From Rhodocyclaceae bacterium (GTDB lineage Bacteria > Pseudomonadota > Gammaproteobacteria > Burkholderiales > Rhodocyclaceae): 64,000 nucleotides of DNA. Position 1 is the stretch's first letter; every line of letters begins with the position of its first letter. Below are positions 35,362 to 46,578 of this stretch, piece by piece. Under the pieces are notes generated by a model. It was not told the DNA's origin and searched no databases. It saw only the letters and a list, made by a program, of their open reading frames with translations. The DNA lies in assembly GCA_020445745.1 (NCBI GenBank), contig JAGRGB010000034.1:1-64000 (forward strand). The letters run 5' to 3'. Both the position numbers and the translations under genes were made by a program.

Positions 35362-35674
35362 CGATCGGTCGATAGCTTGGAAGCCCTTTTTCGGAAGCGA
35401 TCACGAGCACTCAGCCTAGAGAATATCCTGCCCCGGCCATCGACGCGATCAAAGTGCGTCGATCGAGCGACTGCGATGCCGCGACGACGATGGCGACTGC
35501 TCCACGCTGTGCAATTCTGGAGCAGATTGTTGCAATCCGCGCGGGCACGGGTAATCCGCGGCCTATGCGCCGACTGCCACCGCCGGCAACGGCAATCCGT
35601 CACCGGCAAACGGGATCCGGCGGTTGCCGCGTCGACTCCAGCGCAACGGCATGTTTCGTGCAACAGGCCGCCGC
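35362..35674. other. Divergent intergenic region with activator-like half-sites
   Basis: 313 bp between the GGDEF gene and the second activator gene. It contains activator-like half-sites near 35500 but no convincing -24/-12 element and no gene. Confidence 0.55.
35498..35525. promoter_or_regulatory. Split activator site upstream of the second AcoR-type gene
   Basis: A perfect left half TGCTCCA (35498-35504) and a perfect right half TGGAGCA (35518-35524) are present but 20 bp apart start-to-start, instead of 10 bp as in the compact site. This would suit autoregulation of the activator gene. Confidence 0.4.
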
Positions 35675-37519
<1,845 letters not shown>

Positions 37520-37543
37520 GCGCCCGCCGCGCCGGGACGCGCG

Positions 37544-39016
37544 CTACAGCGTCTTCAGGTATTCCACCAAGGCGCCCTTGTCCGCCGCGGACAGCGCGGT
37601 ACCGTATTCGTGGCCACGATTGCTGCCGCCTCGCAGGCGGGTGTCGTGCAGCGTGCCGACGCGCTCGGCCTCGGCCCCGTCGGTGACGAAGCCGACCTTT
37701 TTCGGATCGTAGACGTTGTAGCCGCGGCGGAACGTGACCGGGCGCGACGCGACCGGTTCGAGCAGGTCGCGCAGCGTCGGCACCGAGCCGTTGTGCAGAT
37801 AGGGCGCCTTGATCCAGATGCCGTCCAGGAACGCGGCGACGTAGCCGCGCAGGGGCTCCTCGACCAGGCCCTTGCGGCGAATGCCCATCGCCTCGACGAC
37901 TTCGTTGGCCTCGCGGGCGGCCCGTTCGTTCCAGGTGTCGATGCGGTCACGGCTGGTGCCGACCTCCTCGACCGGCACCACGGTGCCGGTACGGGCGCTT
38001 TCGTGGCAGCCGGCGCACTCGGCCACGAACAGGCCGCGGCCCCGTTCGGCCAGCGGGCGGTCGATGGCGAACGGATACGGCGGCGCCTGGCGCGCCGTGA
38101 AGTACTCGAGCATCCAGTCGATATGGCCCAGAAATTCGTCCTTGTCCTTCGGCGCCGCCCCCAGCAGCCCGAGAGCCGAATCGATCAGCACCGAATAGGC
38201 GTCGTGGCTGTCGCCGGCGAAGTTCATGCGCATGCCGCGCTCGGGCTCGTACTTGCCGAGGTTCCACAGCGACGGCATGTCGGTCGGGCCGAAGCTGTCG
38301 TCCATCGGCCATTCGATCATGAAGTACTTGGTCAGGTTCATCGCGTCGTCCCGGCCCCGGCCCCAGTCCGGGAAGCCCGGGTGGTAAAGCCAGGCAAACT
38401 GGGATTCGCGCTCGAGCAGGCGCTTCCTGGTGATCGGGATCAGCACGTAACGGTAGATCAGGCGCTGGCTGACGGACAGATCGGTGACCAGGTTGATCTC
38501 TCGCATCAGGTTGTCCGGGTTGAAGCGCGGATCCTTCGCGCAGTCGATCAGGAAGCGGAAGAAGGCCGCCAGGTTGAGGGTATGGTTGGGCGCCAGCGGC
38601 ACGAACACCGGATTCGAGTCCTCGGCCACCCGGTAGCTGCCGGTGTGGCACACCGCGCAGGTGTTGGCGACCCGGGGAAAGCCGATGGTCTTCTTGGTGA
38701 AGCCGATCGGCAGTTCCATGCCCTCTTCCCAGGCCACGCCGAGGGCCGCGAGGCCACCGGGCCCCGGCAGCTTTTCCGGGAACATGCGCGGCAGCACGTA
38801 GAAGATCCAGTACGGGATGCCGGCGTCGTGCTCGGCGCCGATCGAGCCATACTTGAAGCGCATCTCCGGATTGTCGGTGATCCAGGCCGGCTGCGGCTCC
38901 TCGTGGAAGAACTGATACCAGCCCCAGACGCCGGCGGCGGCGGCCACCATCAGCAGCACGCAGATTGCGGTGATCCAGCGTCGGCAACGGCGTGAGCGGC
39001 AATCGGTCAGGCTCAT
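37544..39016 (-). CDS. Diheme c-type cytochrome, RoxA-like (paralogue A)
   Basis: 490 residues with an N-terminal membrane/signal helix (ITAICVLLMVAAAAGVWGWY) and two heme c sites, CAVCH and CAGCH. Hallmark segments are FKYGSIGAEHDAGIPYWIFYVLPRMFPE near the start and GIWIKAPYLHNGSVPTLRDLLEP plus YDPKKVGFV near the end. This terminal pattern is shared with RoxA/RoxB-type diheme oxygenases and bacterial diheme peroxidases. The chain is shorter than RoxA (about 650-680 residues). It is the last gene of a five-gene minus-strand run and is about half identical in layout to paralogue B, 12 bp upstream. Substrate and redox partner are unknown. Confidence 0.8.
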   Translation of the reverse strand: MSLTDCRSRRCRRWITAICVLLMVAAAAGVWGWYQFFHEEPQPAWITDNPEMRFKYGSIGAEHDAGIPYWIFYVLPRMFPEKLPGPGGLAALGVAWEEGMELPIGFTKKTIGFPRVANTCAVCHTGSYRVAEDSNPVFVPLAPNHTLNLAAFFRFLIDCAKDPRFNPDNLMREINLVTDLSVSQRLIYRYVLIPITRKRLLERESQFAWLYHPGFPDWGRGRDDAMNLTKYFMIEWPMDDSFGPTDMPSLWNLGKYEPERGMRMNFAGDSHDAYSVLIDSALGLLGAAPKDKDEFLGHIDWMLEYFTARQAPPYPFAIDRPLAERGRGLFVAECAGCHESARTGTVVPVEEVGTSRDRIDTWNERAAREANEVVEAMGIRRKGLVEEPLRGYVAAFLDGIWIKAPYLHNGSVPTLRDLLEPVASRPVTFRRGYNVYDPKKVGFVTDGAEAERVGTLHDTRLRGGSNRGHEYGTALSAADKGALVEYLKTL

Positions 39017-39028
39017 CGGTGACTCCGT

Positions 39029-40546
39029 TCAGAAGGTCTTCAGGTACTCGACCAGGGCGTCCTTGTCGGCTCCCGGCAGTTCGGTCCCATAGGCAGCCCC
39101 TTCGTGCCCCTCGTTGCCGTTGCCGGGCAGCGACGTGTCGAACAGGAAGAAGCGCCGGTCGCCGTCGGCGGCCCGGTCGGCGACGAAGCCGACCCGCCGC
39201 GGGTCGTAGACGTCGTTGCCACGATAGAACGAGCGTGGACGCCTGGCGGCGGGTTCCAGCAGATCCCTCAGCGTCGGCACCGAACCGTTGTGCAGATACG
39301 GCGCCCGCAGCCAGATGCCGTCGAGGGGCATGTTGGCGTAGCCGAAGGTCTTCCGGAAATGGCGGAAGCGATGGGGATAGCCGGCATACAGCGTGGCCTG
39401 GTTGACCGCCAGCTCGTAGGTGTACGAATCGAGGCGCGCCCGATCGGTGGCGACCTCGCCGATCGGCGTCACGTGACCAACGCGCGGTCCGCTGAAGTCG
39501 CGGCCGTCGCGGCCGTGGCACTGGGCGCAGTAGCGTTCGTAGAGCGCGAACCCACGCTGGGCCAGCTCTGCGTCGATGGCGTAGGGCCAGGCCGGTGGCT
39601 GAAGATTCAGCAGCCAGTCCTCGACGCGGGCGATCGCACCGAGTTCGATGGTCGGCGGCGTCGTGCCGGTGCCGAAGGCCGCACTCTTGTTGCGCTCCTC
39701 GGTGTGGGTGTTGTTGCCGTCCCAGTGCAGTTCCATGCGCTTGCCGTCATCGCGCAGCATGCGTGGTCCCTGCAGCCAGATGGAAGGGAAGTCCGAGGCA
39801 CCGAGCAGCTCCTTTGGCGGCAGCTGGTGCATCGGGAAGTTGAACAGGACCTTGGCCGAATTGAAGGTGTCGACCCGGCCCGGCCCCCATTGCGGCTGGT
39901 CGAACACGAACGCGAAGCGCTCCTTCAGCATCAGCAGCCGCTCCCGCATCAGACCGATCGCCACCGGATAGACCAGGTTGCGGTCGAGCCACGACAGGCC
40001 GCCGTTCAACGCCTCGATCTGCGGCACGATGAACTCCGTGCGGAACTTGGCGCTGGACGCGCAGTTGAAGAAGAAGCTTTCGAAGGCACGGATGTCGAAT
40101 CGGTGGGCCGGCATCCCCAGCACCAGTCGCGGTGCCGCGCCGGGCGCGTCGCGCACGGTGCTGGCATGGCACACCGCGCAGTTCAGGAACACCCGGTCGA
40201 TGCCGAGATGAAAGCGTTTCGACACACCGACCGGCAGATCCTTGCCGGGCTCGTAGATCATCCCCAGCGAGGCGTAGCCGTCGCCCGGCAGATGCTCCGG
40301 GCAGATCTTGGGCAATGCCTGCCAGATCCAGTACGGGAATCCCGATTCCCGCTCGCCGCCGGTGGAACCGTACTTGAAGTGCTCGGCGATGCCACGATAG
40401 GCGACCGGTTCGTCGGCGCCGAAGCGGCCCACCCCGTAGACCACGGCCAGCGTCGCCACCACCCACGGCGCCCACAGCACGGCGCGCCGCAACTGGCGGA
40501 ACCAGCGAGGCCCGGAGGCCTGGATGTCGTCGTCGGGTGCTTGCAT
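39029..40546 (-). CDS. Diheme c-type cytochrome, RoxA-like (paralogue B)
   Basis: 505 residues with one N-terminal membrane helix (WAPWVVATLAVVYGVGRFG) and two heme sites, CAVCH and CAQCH. The landmarks FKYGSTGGERESGFPYWIWQALPKICPEHLPG, GIWLRAPYLHNGSVPTLRDLLEP and YDPRRVGFVAD parallel paralogue A, so the pair arose by duplication. The predicted location is the periplasm, anchored at the inner membrane. It lies 12 bp from paralogue A and 15 bp from the 649-residue diheme protein upstream, so they form one transcript. Known relatives cleave polyisoprene or reduce peroxides, but neither activity can be assumed here. Confidence 0.8.
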   Translation of the reverse strand: MQAPDDDIQASGPRWFRQLRRAVLWAPWVVATLAVVYGVGRFGADEPVAYRGIAEHFKYGSTGGERESGFPYWIWQALPKICPEHLPGDGYASLGMIYEPGKDLPVGVSKRFHLGIDRVFLNCAVCHASTVRDAPGAAPRLVLGMPAHRFDIRAFESFFFNCASSAKFRTEFIVPQIEALNGGLSWLDRNLVYPVAIGLMRERLLMLKERFAFVFDQPQWGPGRVDTFNSAKVLFNFPMHQLPPKELLGASDFPSIWLQGPRMLRDDGKRMELHWDGNNTHTEERNKSAAFGTGTTPPTIELGAIARVEDWLLNLQPPAWPYAIDAELAQRGFALYERYCAQCHGRDGRDFSGPRVGHVTPIGEVATDRARLDSYTYELAVNQATLYAGYPHRFRHFRKTFGYANMPLDGIWLRAPYLHNGSVPTLRDLLEPAARRPRSFYRGNDVYDPRRVGFVADRAADGDRRFFLFDTSLPGNGNEGHEGAAYGTELPGADKDALVEYLKTF

Positions 40547-40561
40547 CGGATCCCTCCAGGA

Positions 40562-42511
40562 TCAGTAGGTCGCGCAGTTCGGCAGGTCGGCATAGGCCAT
40601 CGCGGCCATGTCGTCGGGGTCGAGGCCGGCGGCCCGCAAGCTTCGCTCGAGGTAGCCCCGCATCGCCGCCAGCGCCTCCGATCGTGCGAATCCCGTGGCC
40701 TGGGCACTGGACGGCGGCGGCATCGGTGTCTTGCTGCGCGCGTCGCTGGGCAACTGCCACATCTGCAGTCGCCGCAGGATGCGCGGCGCGCAGGACGCCA
40801 GGCGCTCGCGCACACGATCGGCAGTGCCGTTCAGGAAACCCGGAGGAAATGCGTCCGCGGCATCGTGGCAAGCGGCACAGTAGCGGTAGAAAGGCTGCAG
40901 CGCCGCGTCTGCAGTCGCGCCGGCCGTCGGCGCCGGTACGGGATCGATGGCCGGCAGCGCGATCGCCGGCTCCGGCGCCGGCAGGCCGAAGTGCGCCAGC
41001 AGCGGCGCCAGCAGGCGCTCGCGCTGCACAGGACCGTCGTCGAAGAGGTTGGCGCCGTCGACGCCGGAAAGCGCCTCCAGCCTGGTGATCGCGGCGTCGA
41101 TCGGCGCAAACTCGTCCACCCACAGCGCTAGCAGACCGCCGTCGATCGGCTCCAGGCGGCGCAGCGCAGCGCCACCGGCGCCACGCACCGTGGCGCCGGT
41201 GCTGCGGTAGCCACCGCCGTCGGCGACGAACTCGCTGCGGTAGCGCGCCAGCCCACCGCCCAGCACCAGGCGGTCGATCCGCAGGCGACCGTCGGACAGG
41301 CGGCCGGACAGCATGAGGCCGTCGGCGCCGCCACATTGGACATCGCGCCGCGAACCCCGCTCCCGCCAGCGGCACGCCAGGTTCTGCCCGCGGGTCGCGG
41401 CCGCGGGATCAGCGGCGACCGCGACGGCCAGCGCGTCGATGTCGCGCGGCGACAGAAACTCGGCCAGCGCGTCGACCACCCGCGCAAGCGTGCCCGCTTC
41501 GTCGAGCCGCCAGTGGGCCAGCGGATCCCGCAGCGCCAACGGGTCGAAGCGCGCGGCGACATCCGCGGCGCGGCGCAGCGCGTCCGGGTCGAGCCGGTCG
41601 AGGGCCTCCGGCGGCAACGCGGCGAACGGCAGCCGGTTCGGTATGTCCGGGTTCGGAATCTCGATGCCGTCCGGCCAATGTCGTTGCCAGCCGGTCCGCA
41701 GCGGCGCCAGTGCCGCGTCGTGCAGTTCGCCGTCCGCGGCCGGCACGCCGGAGAAGCGGGCGCGCACCGCCAGCCCCCACAGCCTTGCGCGGCAGGCCGC
41801 GCCGGCCCTGCCCGCGCCGCAGCCCTGCTGCCAGACGCGTTGGGCGACCGACAGCAGATTGGCGCGGTCGGTGGCGTCGTCGATCGCATTCGCCAGGTCC
41901 ACACCGCGATGCCAGTCGAGGCCGTAGTAGTCGCGACCGGTCGCCGCCAGCAGACCGGCGATGCGTGGGCTGGCACTGGTTTCGTCCCAGGTCTGACGGG
42001 CGAACAGCGGCGCGGCGTTCTGGTGACAGGCCAGGCAGACGCTGCGGTTTGCGGCGCGGATGCGAGGGCTGCCACCCGCACGATAGTCATCCACCAGTTC
42101 GAACTCGAAGCGCCCGAGACCCGGGTTGTAGCTGATCACCTCGAGCACGGCGGCCTTCTCGTGATAGCCGAGATAGAGGCGATCGCGCAGCAGCGGTGCC
42201 GCCGTATCCCGCGGCTCGCCGGTCACCGCGATGACGACTCGCGGATAGCGGAAATAGTCGGCGTCACCTGCGGCATGGCGCTGCAGCGAGCGGCCGAGGG
42301 GCACGAGCACCGCCGGCCGACCGGCGAACGGCGCACCGGACGCCAGTTGGGCGTCGATCAGCGCCAGCAGCCGGGGCAGCGGGAACGGCACCTGCTGGTC
42401 GCCGCCGAGCAGCGCGCGGAACACCGACGGCGGTGTGGCCGCAGCGCCGACGCCGGCGGCCAGCACCAGTGCCAGCGTCAGCAGGCAACGCATGGTCGTG
42501 ACGGCCCCCAT
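40562..42511 (-). CDS. Large exported protein with two c-type heme sites, function unknown
   Basis: 649 residues with a signal peptide (MRCLLTLALVLAAGVGAAA) and two widely separated heme motifs, CLACH near residue 160 and CAACH in the last 120 residues. The intervening region, about 370 residues, is not recognisable; part of it (LSGRLSDGRLRIDRLVLGGGLARYRSEFV) looks beta-rich. The second heme domain has CAACHDAADAFPPGFLNG and a C-terminal MPPPSS that could supply a methionine ligand. It may be a periplasmic electron-transfer partner of the two RoxA-like paralogues. ATG 42511 follows GGGAGA; ATG 42493 is also possible. Confidence 0.75.
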   Translation of the reverse strand: MGAVTTMRCLLTLALVLAAGVGAAATPPSVFRALLGGDQQVPFPLPRLLALIDAQLASGAPFAGRPAVLVPLGRSLQRHAAGDADYFRYPRVVIAVTGEPRDTAAPLLRDRLYLGYHEKAAVLEVISYNPGLGRFEFELVDDYRAGGSPRIRAANRSVCLACHQNAAPLFARQTWDETSASPRIAGLLAATGRDYYGLDWHRGVDLANAIDDATDRANLLSVAQRVWQQGCGAGRAGAACRARLWGLAVRARFSGVPAADGELHDAALAPLRTGWQRHWPDGIEIPNPDIPNRLPFAALPPEALDRLDPDALRRAADVAARFDPLALRDPLAHWRLDEAGTLARVVDALAEFLSPRDIDALAVAVAADPAAATRGQNLACRWRERGSRRDVQCGGADGLMLSGRLSDGRLRIDRLVLGGGLARYRSEFVADGGGYRSTGATVRGAGGAALRRLEPIDGGLLALWVDEFAPIDAAITRLEALSGVDGANLFDDGPVQRERLLAPLLAHFGLPAPEPAIALPAIDPVPAPTAGATADAALQPFYRYCAACHDAADAFPPGFLNGTADRVRERLASCAPRILRRLQMWQLPSDARSKTPMPPPSSAQATGFARSEALAAMRGYLERSLRAAGLDPDDMAAMAYADLPNCATY

Positions 42512-42537
42512 CGGCGGCTCTCCCGATGCTCGGTTGC

Positions 42538-43446
42538 CTACTGTGCCGCGACGTCCAGCCGATGGACCTGGGTGCCACTCCAGCAGTCCTCGGCGACCTG
42601 GCCGGTACGCCGGAATTCGGCCTCCCCGGCCTTGGCGGCCTGGTCGTTCCACAGCACGAAATTGACGACGAAGGCGCGATCGAGGTAAGCCCTCCCGAGG
42701 TAGAAGCCGGGCCTGACCATGCGGATCTCGTCGCGGATCGCGAAGCCGTCGCGCCCCGCCATCATGTCCGGCATGCGGCGGTAGCCGGGCAACTCGTCGG
42801 TGAACGCGTAGTCGATGATGATCGACTCCCGGCGGCCGTCGAGCAGGCTCTGGCCGCAGTACAGGCGTGCCGGAAACAACAGCCACTGGTCATGGCCGCC
42901 GACCTCGATCTTCGTCAGCGGATTGGTGCTGCCGCCGTCGTCGACGAGTCCGACACGCTTCAGGGGCTTCAGATCCTCGATGCGGTTGCGCAGCAGGCGC
43001 TGGTCCCGATAGAAGACCTTGCCCTTCCACAGGATCTCGCCGATCGCGTCGAGCTTGCGGCCGGCGACATTGACCAGCAGGCCCTTGAGGCCGCCGCCGA
43101 CCACCTCCGAGAGCCGCAGCTTGCCGCTGATGCCGCGCGGGAAGAAGAGATCGCCCTCGTAGGGTCCGTCCGGAATCGGCCCGGCCGACAGCCGCGCGTA
43201 GATCTGGTCCACCTGCTCCTGCTCGAGCAGCGACAGGAGTTCCGGCGTGATCCGGTAGAGGTCGTCCACCGACAGCGGATGGTCGTGCTCGAGGGCGGCA
43301 AAGTCCGGCTTGGCCGAATAGGCCTCGCCGTAGGGCGCGAACGGGAAGTCGATCTCGAACTCCTGTTTCTTGCGCTTCTCTTCCTGGCCACAGCCGGCGG
43401 TCAGCGCACAGGCAACCAGGGCAATCGCGAATCGCTTGAAATGCAT
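42538..43446 (-). CDS. Putative lipoprotein in the diheme cytochrome cluster
   Basis: 302 residues. The N-terminus is a lipoprotein signal with lipobox LTAGC, followed by a charged linker QEEKRKKQEFEID. There is no CxxCH. The body includes IDFPFAPYGEAYSAKPDFAALEHDHPLSVDDLYRITPELLSLL and EDLKPLKRVGLVDDGGSTNPL. I do not recognise a family. Outer- or inner-membrane anchoring next to four exported cytochromes suggests a docking or assembly role. ATG 43446 is chosen because GGAG sits 7 bp upstream; the gene starts 14 bp after the stop of the 860-residue cytochrome. Confidence 0.72.
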   Translation of the reverse strand: MHFKRFAIALVACALTAGCGQEEKRKKQEFEIDFPFAPYGEAYSAKPDFAALEHDHPLSVDDLYRITPELLSLLEQEQVDQIYARLSAGPIPDGPYEGDLFFPRGISGKLRLSEVVGGGLKGLLVNVAGRKLDAIGEILWKGKVFYRDQRLLRNRIEDLKPLKRVGLVDDGGSTNPLTKIEVGGHDQWLLFPARLYCGQSLLDGRRESIIIDYAFTDELPGYRRMPDMMAGRDGFAIRDEIRMVRPGFYLGRAYLDRAFVVNFVLWNDQAAKAGEAEFRRTGQVAEDCWSGTQVHRLDVAAQ

Positions 43447-43460
43447 GGCGTTTCTCCGGT

Positions 43461-46043
43461 TCACAGGGTTGCCAGGAAGGCGGTCAGGGCCTTCTTGTCG
43501 GCGTCGGACAGCGTCTCACCGAAGCGGTGGCCGGCGTTCTCGATCTCGGCGAAGCAGCTGCTGTACACCTGCTTGACCAGATGCGGCCGCTTCTTCAGCG
43601 CCTCGACCAGACCGTTGGGAGACTTACGCACCTCCTTGACGATCTCCTTCAGTTCGGCGAGCACCTGCTTGCCTTCGCGCGGGCCGAGACGTCGCTCGAG
43701 GCGGGCTTCGACCGCATCCGGCGCGAGCTTGGCCTGGACCAGATCGACGACGAACTCCTTGTGGCGGAAGTTGCCGATGGTGCCCGCGGTGACGCCACGA
43801 CCGTCTATCTCGGCCGGGATCGTCAGTTGGAAGCCGAGCAGCTTTTCCTTGTCGGTACCGTCCCACAGCCGCGGGCCGATCCGCAGCGTGACATCTTCGT
43901 TGAGCAGCGTGACCTTCGGGATCCGCCGGTCAGGATTGAGCAACGCTTCCATCGAACGCTTGTAGAGATCGAAGCGGCCGGCGACGCTCGGGTCGTACGC
44001 CAGGCAGCCGGGCTGTTCGTCCGGCGGCAGCAACCGGATGTTGCTGCCATCGACGTAGCGCGGCCGCATCGCGTAGAAGTCGTTGGCGCGGTTTTCCGGC
44101 TTGCCGCAGATCTCCGGTCCGATCGCGTTGTTGTGCATGAACGGCGCGTGGGCCCACAGGTTCAGCAGCGAGATGTTGCGGTAGTAGCCGCGCCCACCGT
44201 CCGCCGGTTCGGCGATGTTCGGGTCCGGCGGCTGGGCACGCAGGGTTTCCGAGCCGTACTGCTGCCAGATGTGGCCCGTCACGTGGTTCGAGTGCAGCGC
44301 CCGGCAGCGGAACGTGCCGACTTCCGAGACCGGCGTCGGACGGTCGTTGCCGAGCCAGTCGGCGCGCAGGCCGCTTTCCTCGTCGATGCGCTGGAAGTCC
44401 AGCCCGGCGGTCTGGCCGTCGGCGGCCCCCGGCTGACTCGAATGACAGCGCGCACAGTTGGCGGCGAAGACCTCCGCGCCGCGGGCGACCGCGCCGTCGC
44501 CGAATTCGTTCTCGAGATCCTCGATGAAATCGGCCTCGGTGTACTCGGCACGGGGATTGAAGGACTTGATCGCCCGCTCTCGCGCAACCCGCAACTCCGC
44601 GCTGTGCGCCTCGGCCGACACGAAGAAGTCGAAGATGTTCTGCAGCCGGTCCTCGATCGCCCTGAAATTCGGGCAGTCGCGCCGGCACTGGCCGATGTCG
44701 AACGCCGTCTGGCCGTAGCCGCGCTGCTGGGGATCGACCACCCGCAGGTCGGTCAGGTGATTGACCCAGCACTGCTCCGAGCACGAACCGATATTGAAAT
44801 AGACGCGCTGGATCGCCTCGATGGCGCCGATCGAATCCTCGCCGCCCTTCAGGATGTGGTGCACGGTCTCGTCGTGCAGCCCTTTCGACCAGCACTTGCC
44901 GACGCGTCCGGGCTCGCACCAGCAGGCGTCGGCCGGCTGACCGTCGCAACTGCGTGCCTTGCGCCATTTCAGCACCGACTCGCCGTCGAACACCGGGCGC
45001 CGCGCGATATTGATCAGCGCGTTGATCGTGCCGGGATTGTTCACCTGGTCGTTGGGAATCGCCGAGGTGTCCGTGGTCCCGGGCCGGGCGTGGGCGAACA
45101 TCTGCCATTCGAGGGTGTTGCTCGGCATCCCCGAAACCATGACCTCGGAGATCCGGGTGTATTGGTTGCCGATCAGGCCGACGATGTTCTCCCAGCGCGG
45201 TCGAGCCGGATCATCGGGGGGGTTGAGCGGGTCGAAGGCGATGTGGCAGGAACCGCAGGACGTGCCGATCAGGAAGGGCGGCTCGATTGAACCGTCCCAC
45301 AGGTGGCTCTTGGCTGCCTCCTCGTCGCCGCCGGCGGCGGCGATCCTCCGGCCGTAGCCTTCCCAGCTTCCGGCGCTGCCATTGACCGCGATCCAGCGCT
45401 CGCGATCGAAGCGCGGGTTCGGGAACTTGCGAATGCCGAGGGCGCCGGTGGACGTGCCGAACTTGAGGTCGCACGGCGACTGGCGCTGGTCCTGCGGACC
45501 GTGCACATCGAGCTTGGCGAGCGGTGCGTCGCGAAAGTCGCATGCCGGATCCCGGTAGCCGGTCTTGCCGACATGGGCGAGCAGTTGCTCGTCACCGGGA
45601 CACCAGTCGAAGCCGTAGGTCTCGTCCTTGTCCCTGGCCGGGCAGCCGGCCGAACCGGGCGTACAGCAGCTCGGATCGTTGATCGCTCCCCAGGCCGCGA
45701 AGCGGTCGCCTCGCTGGTCCGAGCGCAGCACGCGGAACCAGTCGATCATGACGCCGATGCGCTGCTGGAAGACGTAGGTGTGGAAGCGGTCGTTGCCCGC
45801 CGTGGCCTTGAACCAGATCAAGCGCCCGGCGCACTCCGAATCGTTCAGGCCCTCGCGCGCGCAGGCCTCGTAGTAGGGAATGTCCTGCTCGTGCGTGACC
45901 GCGCGACCGGCGACCTGGGCCGGCCCCTGGTCGCGCACCCATTCGGGCGCCGCCTCGGAAGTCGACTGGGCGAGGGCCGGCACACCAGCCCAGGCCACCG
46001 CGAGGAACGCCAGGGCATGGATCAACTGCATTACGCCTTTCAT
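43461..46043 (-). CDS. Very large diheme c-type cytochrome (860 residues)
   Basis: A signal peptide (MQLIHALAFLAVAWAGVPALA) precedes a long periplasmic chain with two heme c sites: CGSCH, followed by IAFDPLNPPDDPARPRWENI, and CARCH, followed by SSQPGAADGQTAGLDF. The region between them is rich in cysteines outside heme motifs (CWCEPGRVGKCW, CSEQCW, CRRDC), which suggests disulfides. A downstream stretch LWAHAPFMHNNAIGPEICG resembles the APYLHNGS segment of the RoxA-like proteins. It is the first gene of the five-gene run and has GGGAGG a few bases before its ATG. The enzymatic role is unknown. Confidence 0.78.
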   Translation of the reverse strand: MKGVMQLIHALAFLAVAWAGVPALAQSTSEAAPEWVRDQGPAQVAGRAVTHEQDIPYYEACAREGLNDSECAGRLIWFKATAGNDRFHTYVFQQRIGVMIDWFRVLRSDQRGDRFAAWGAINDPSCCTPGSAGCPARDKDETYGFDWCPGDEQLLAHVGKTGYRDPACDFRDAPLAKLDVHGPQDQRQSPCDLKFGTSTGALGIRKFPNPRFDRERWIAVNGSAGSWEGYGRRIAAAGGDEEAAKSHLWDGSIEPPFLIGTSCGSCHIAFDPLNPPDDPARPRWENIVGLIGNQYTRISEVMVSGMPSNTLEWQMFAHARPGTTDTSAIPNDQVNNPGTINALINIARRPVFDGESVLKWRKARSCDGQPADACWCEPGRVGKCWSKGLHDETVHHILKGGEDSIGAIEAIQRVYFNIGSCSEQCWVNHLTDLRVVDPQQRGYGQTAFDIGQCRRDCPNFRAIEDRLQNIFDFFVSAEAHSAELRVARERAIKSFNPRAEYTEADFIEDLENEFGDGAVARGAEVFAANCARCHSSQPGAADGQTAGLDFQRIDEESGLRADWLGNDRPTPVSEVGTFRCRALHSNHVTGHIWQQYGSETLRAQPPDPNIAEPADGGRGYYRNISLLNLWAHAPFMHNNAIGPEICGKPENRANDFYAMRPRYVDGSNIRLLPPDEQPGCLAYDPSVAGRFDLYKRSMEALLNPDRRIPKVTLLNEDVTLRIGPRLWDGTDKEKLLGFQLTIPAEIDGRGVTAGTIGNFRHKEFVVDLVQAKLAPDAVEARLERRLGPREGKQVLAELKEIVKEVRKSPNGLVEALKKRPHLVKQVYSSCFAEIENAGHRFGETLSDADKKALTAFLATL

Positions 46044-46578
46044 GAAACCTCCCGCTTGGGGTAATGGTCCTTCCCCCGGCGAAGTCCATGCCGCCAATCA
46101 GCCGATCCTGCCGGGGGGCCTTCGGTCACGCGGCGAGGGCCGTGCGACGCGCGCCTGACTCACGTTTGCTGCGACGCGCCGATCAGCCGTCGTCACGTCG
46201 TGCAACACATTTTATTCTCGGTAAGTACATTGATAGCATGGTCGAATGGCATTTCAATCGGTACGAGCTCCCGACCGTGCGATATGCCATGAAAGGACAT
46301 CGGCGCCCGTCGTGACGAGCGGCGCGGAGGATGCCTCCGCGACGGGTCGACGGGCACGCTGACGCGAGCCGACCACGGGATTGCGAAAGCGGCGCAAGGT
46401 GCGGGCAGGGCGCCTGGCAGGCGGCGCCACCGGGCCTGCTCCGATTCGGCACACCGCCGGGACGCGGCCCGGGCGTGACATCTCCCGCGGCCCGAAGGAT
46501 TCGCTGCCGTGCCGTCGCCGCACTCGGCGAAAAAAAAGCGCTGCCGTAGCAGCGCCCGCGGCCCCGCGAGGGCCGGGT
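46044..46578. other. 535-bp gap with an AT-rich promoter-like patch
   Basis: No gene is supported here. The stretch near 46200-46260 is markedly AT-rich for this genome. On the minus strand it contains TTGAAA and, about 16 bp further, TATCAA, a weak sigma-70-like arrangement that could drive the diheme cytochrome operon. No -24/-12 element was found. The right end holds the terminator of the small cytochrome gene. Confidence 0.45.
46530..46555 (-). terminator. Intrinsic terminator of the small cytochrome c gene
   Basis: On the minus strand a perfect 7-bp stem GCGCTGC / GCAGCGC with a 4-base loop is followed by eight T residues, 24 bp after the stop codon. Confidence 0.9.

Noticed and set aside
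42264-42886. Upstream extension of the 649-residue diheme protein to 42886
   Set aside because: It would overlap the lipoprotein gene, and the signal peptide and ribosome site support starts at 42511 or 42493.
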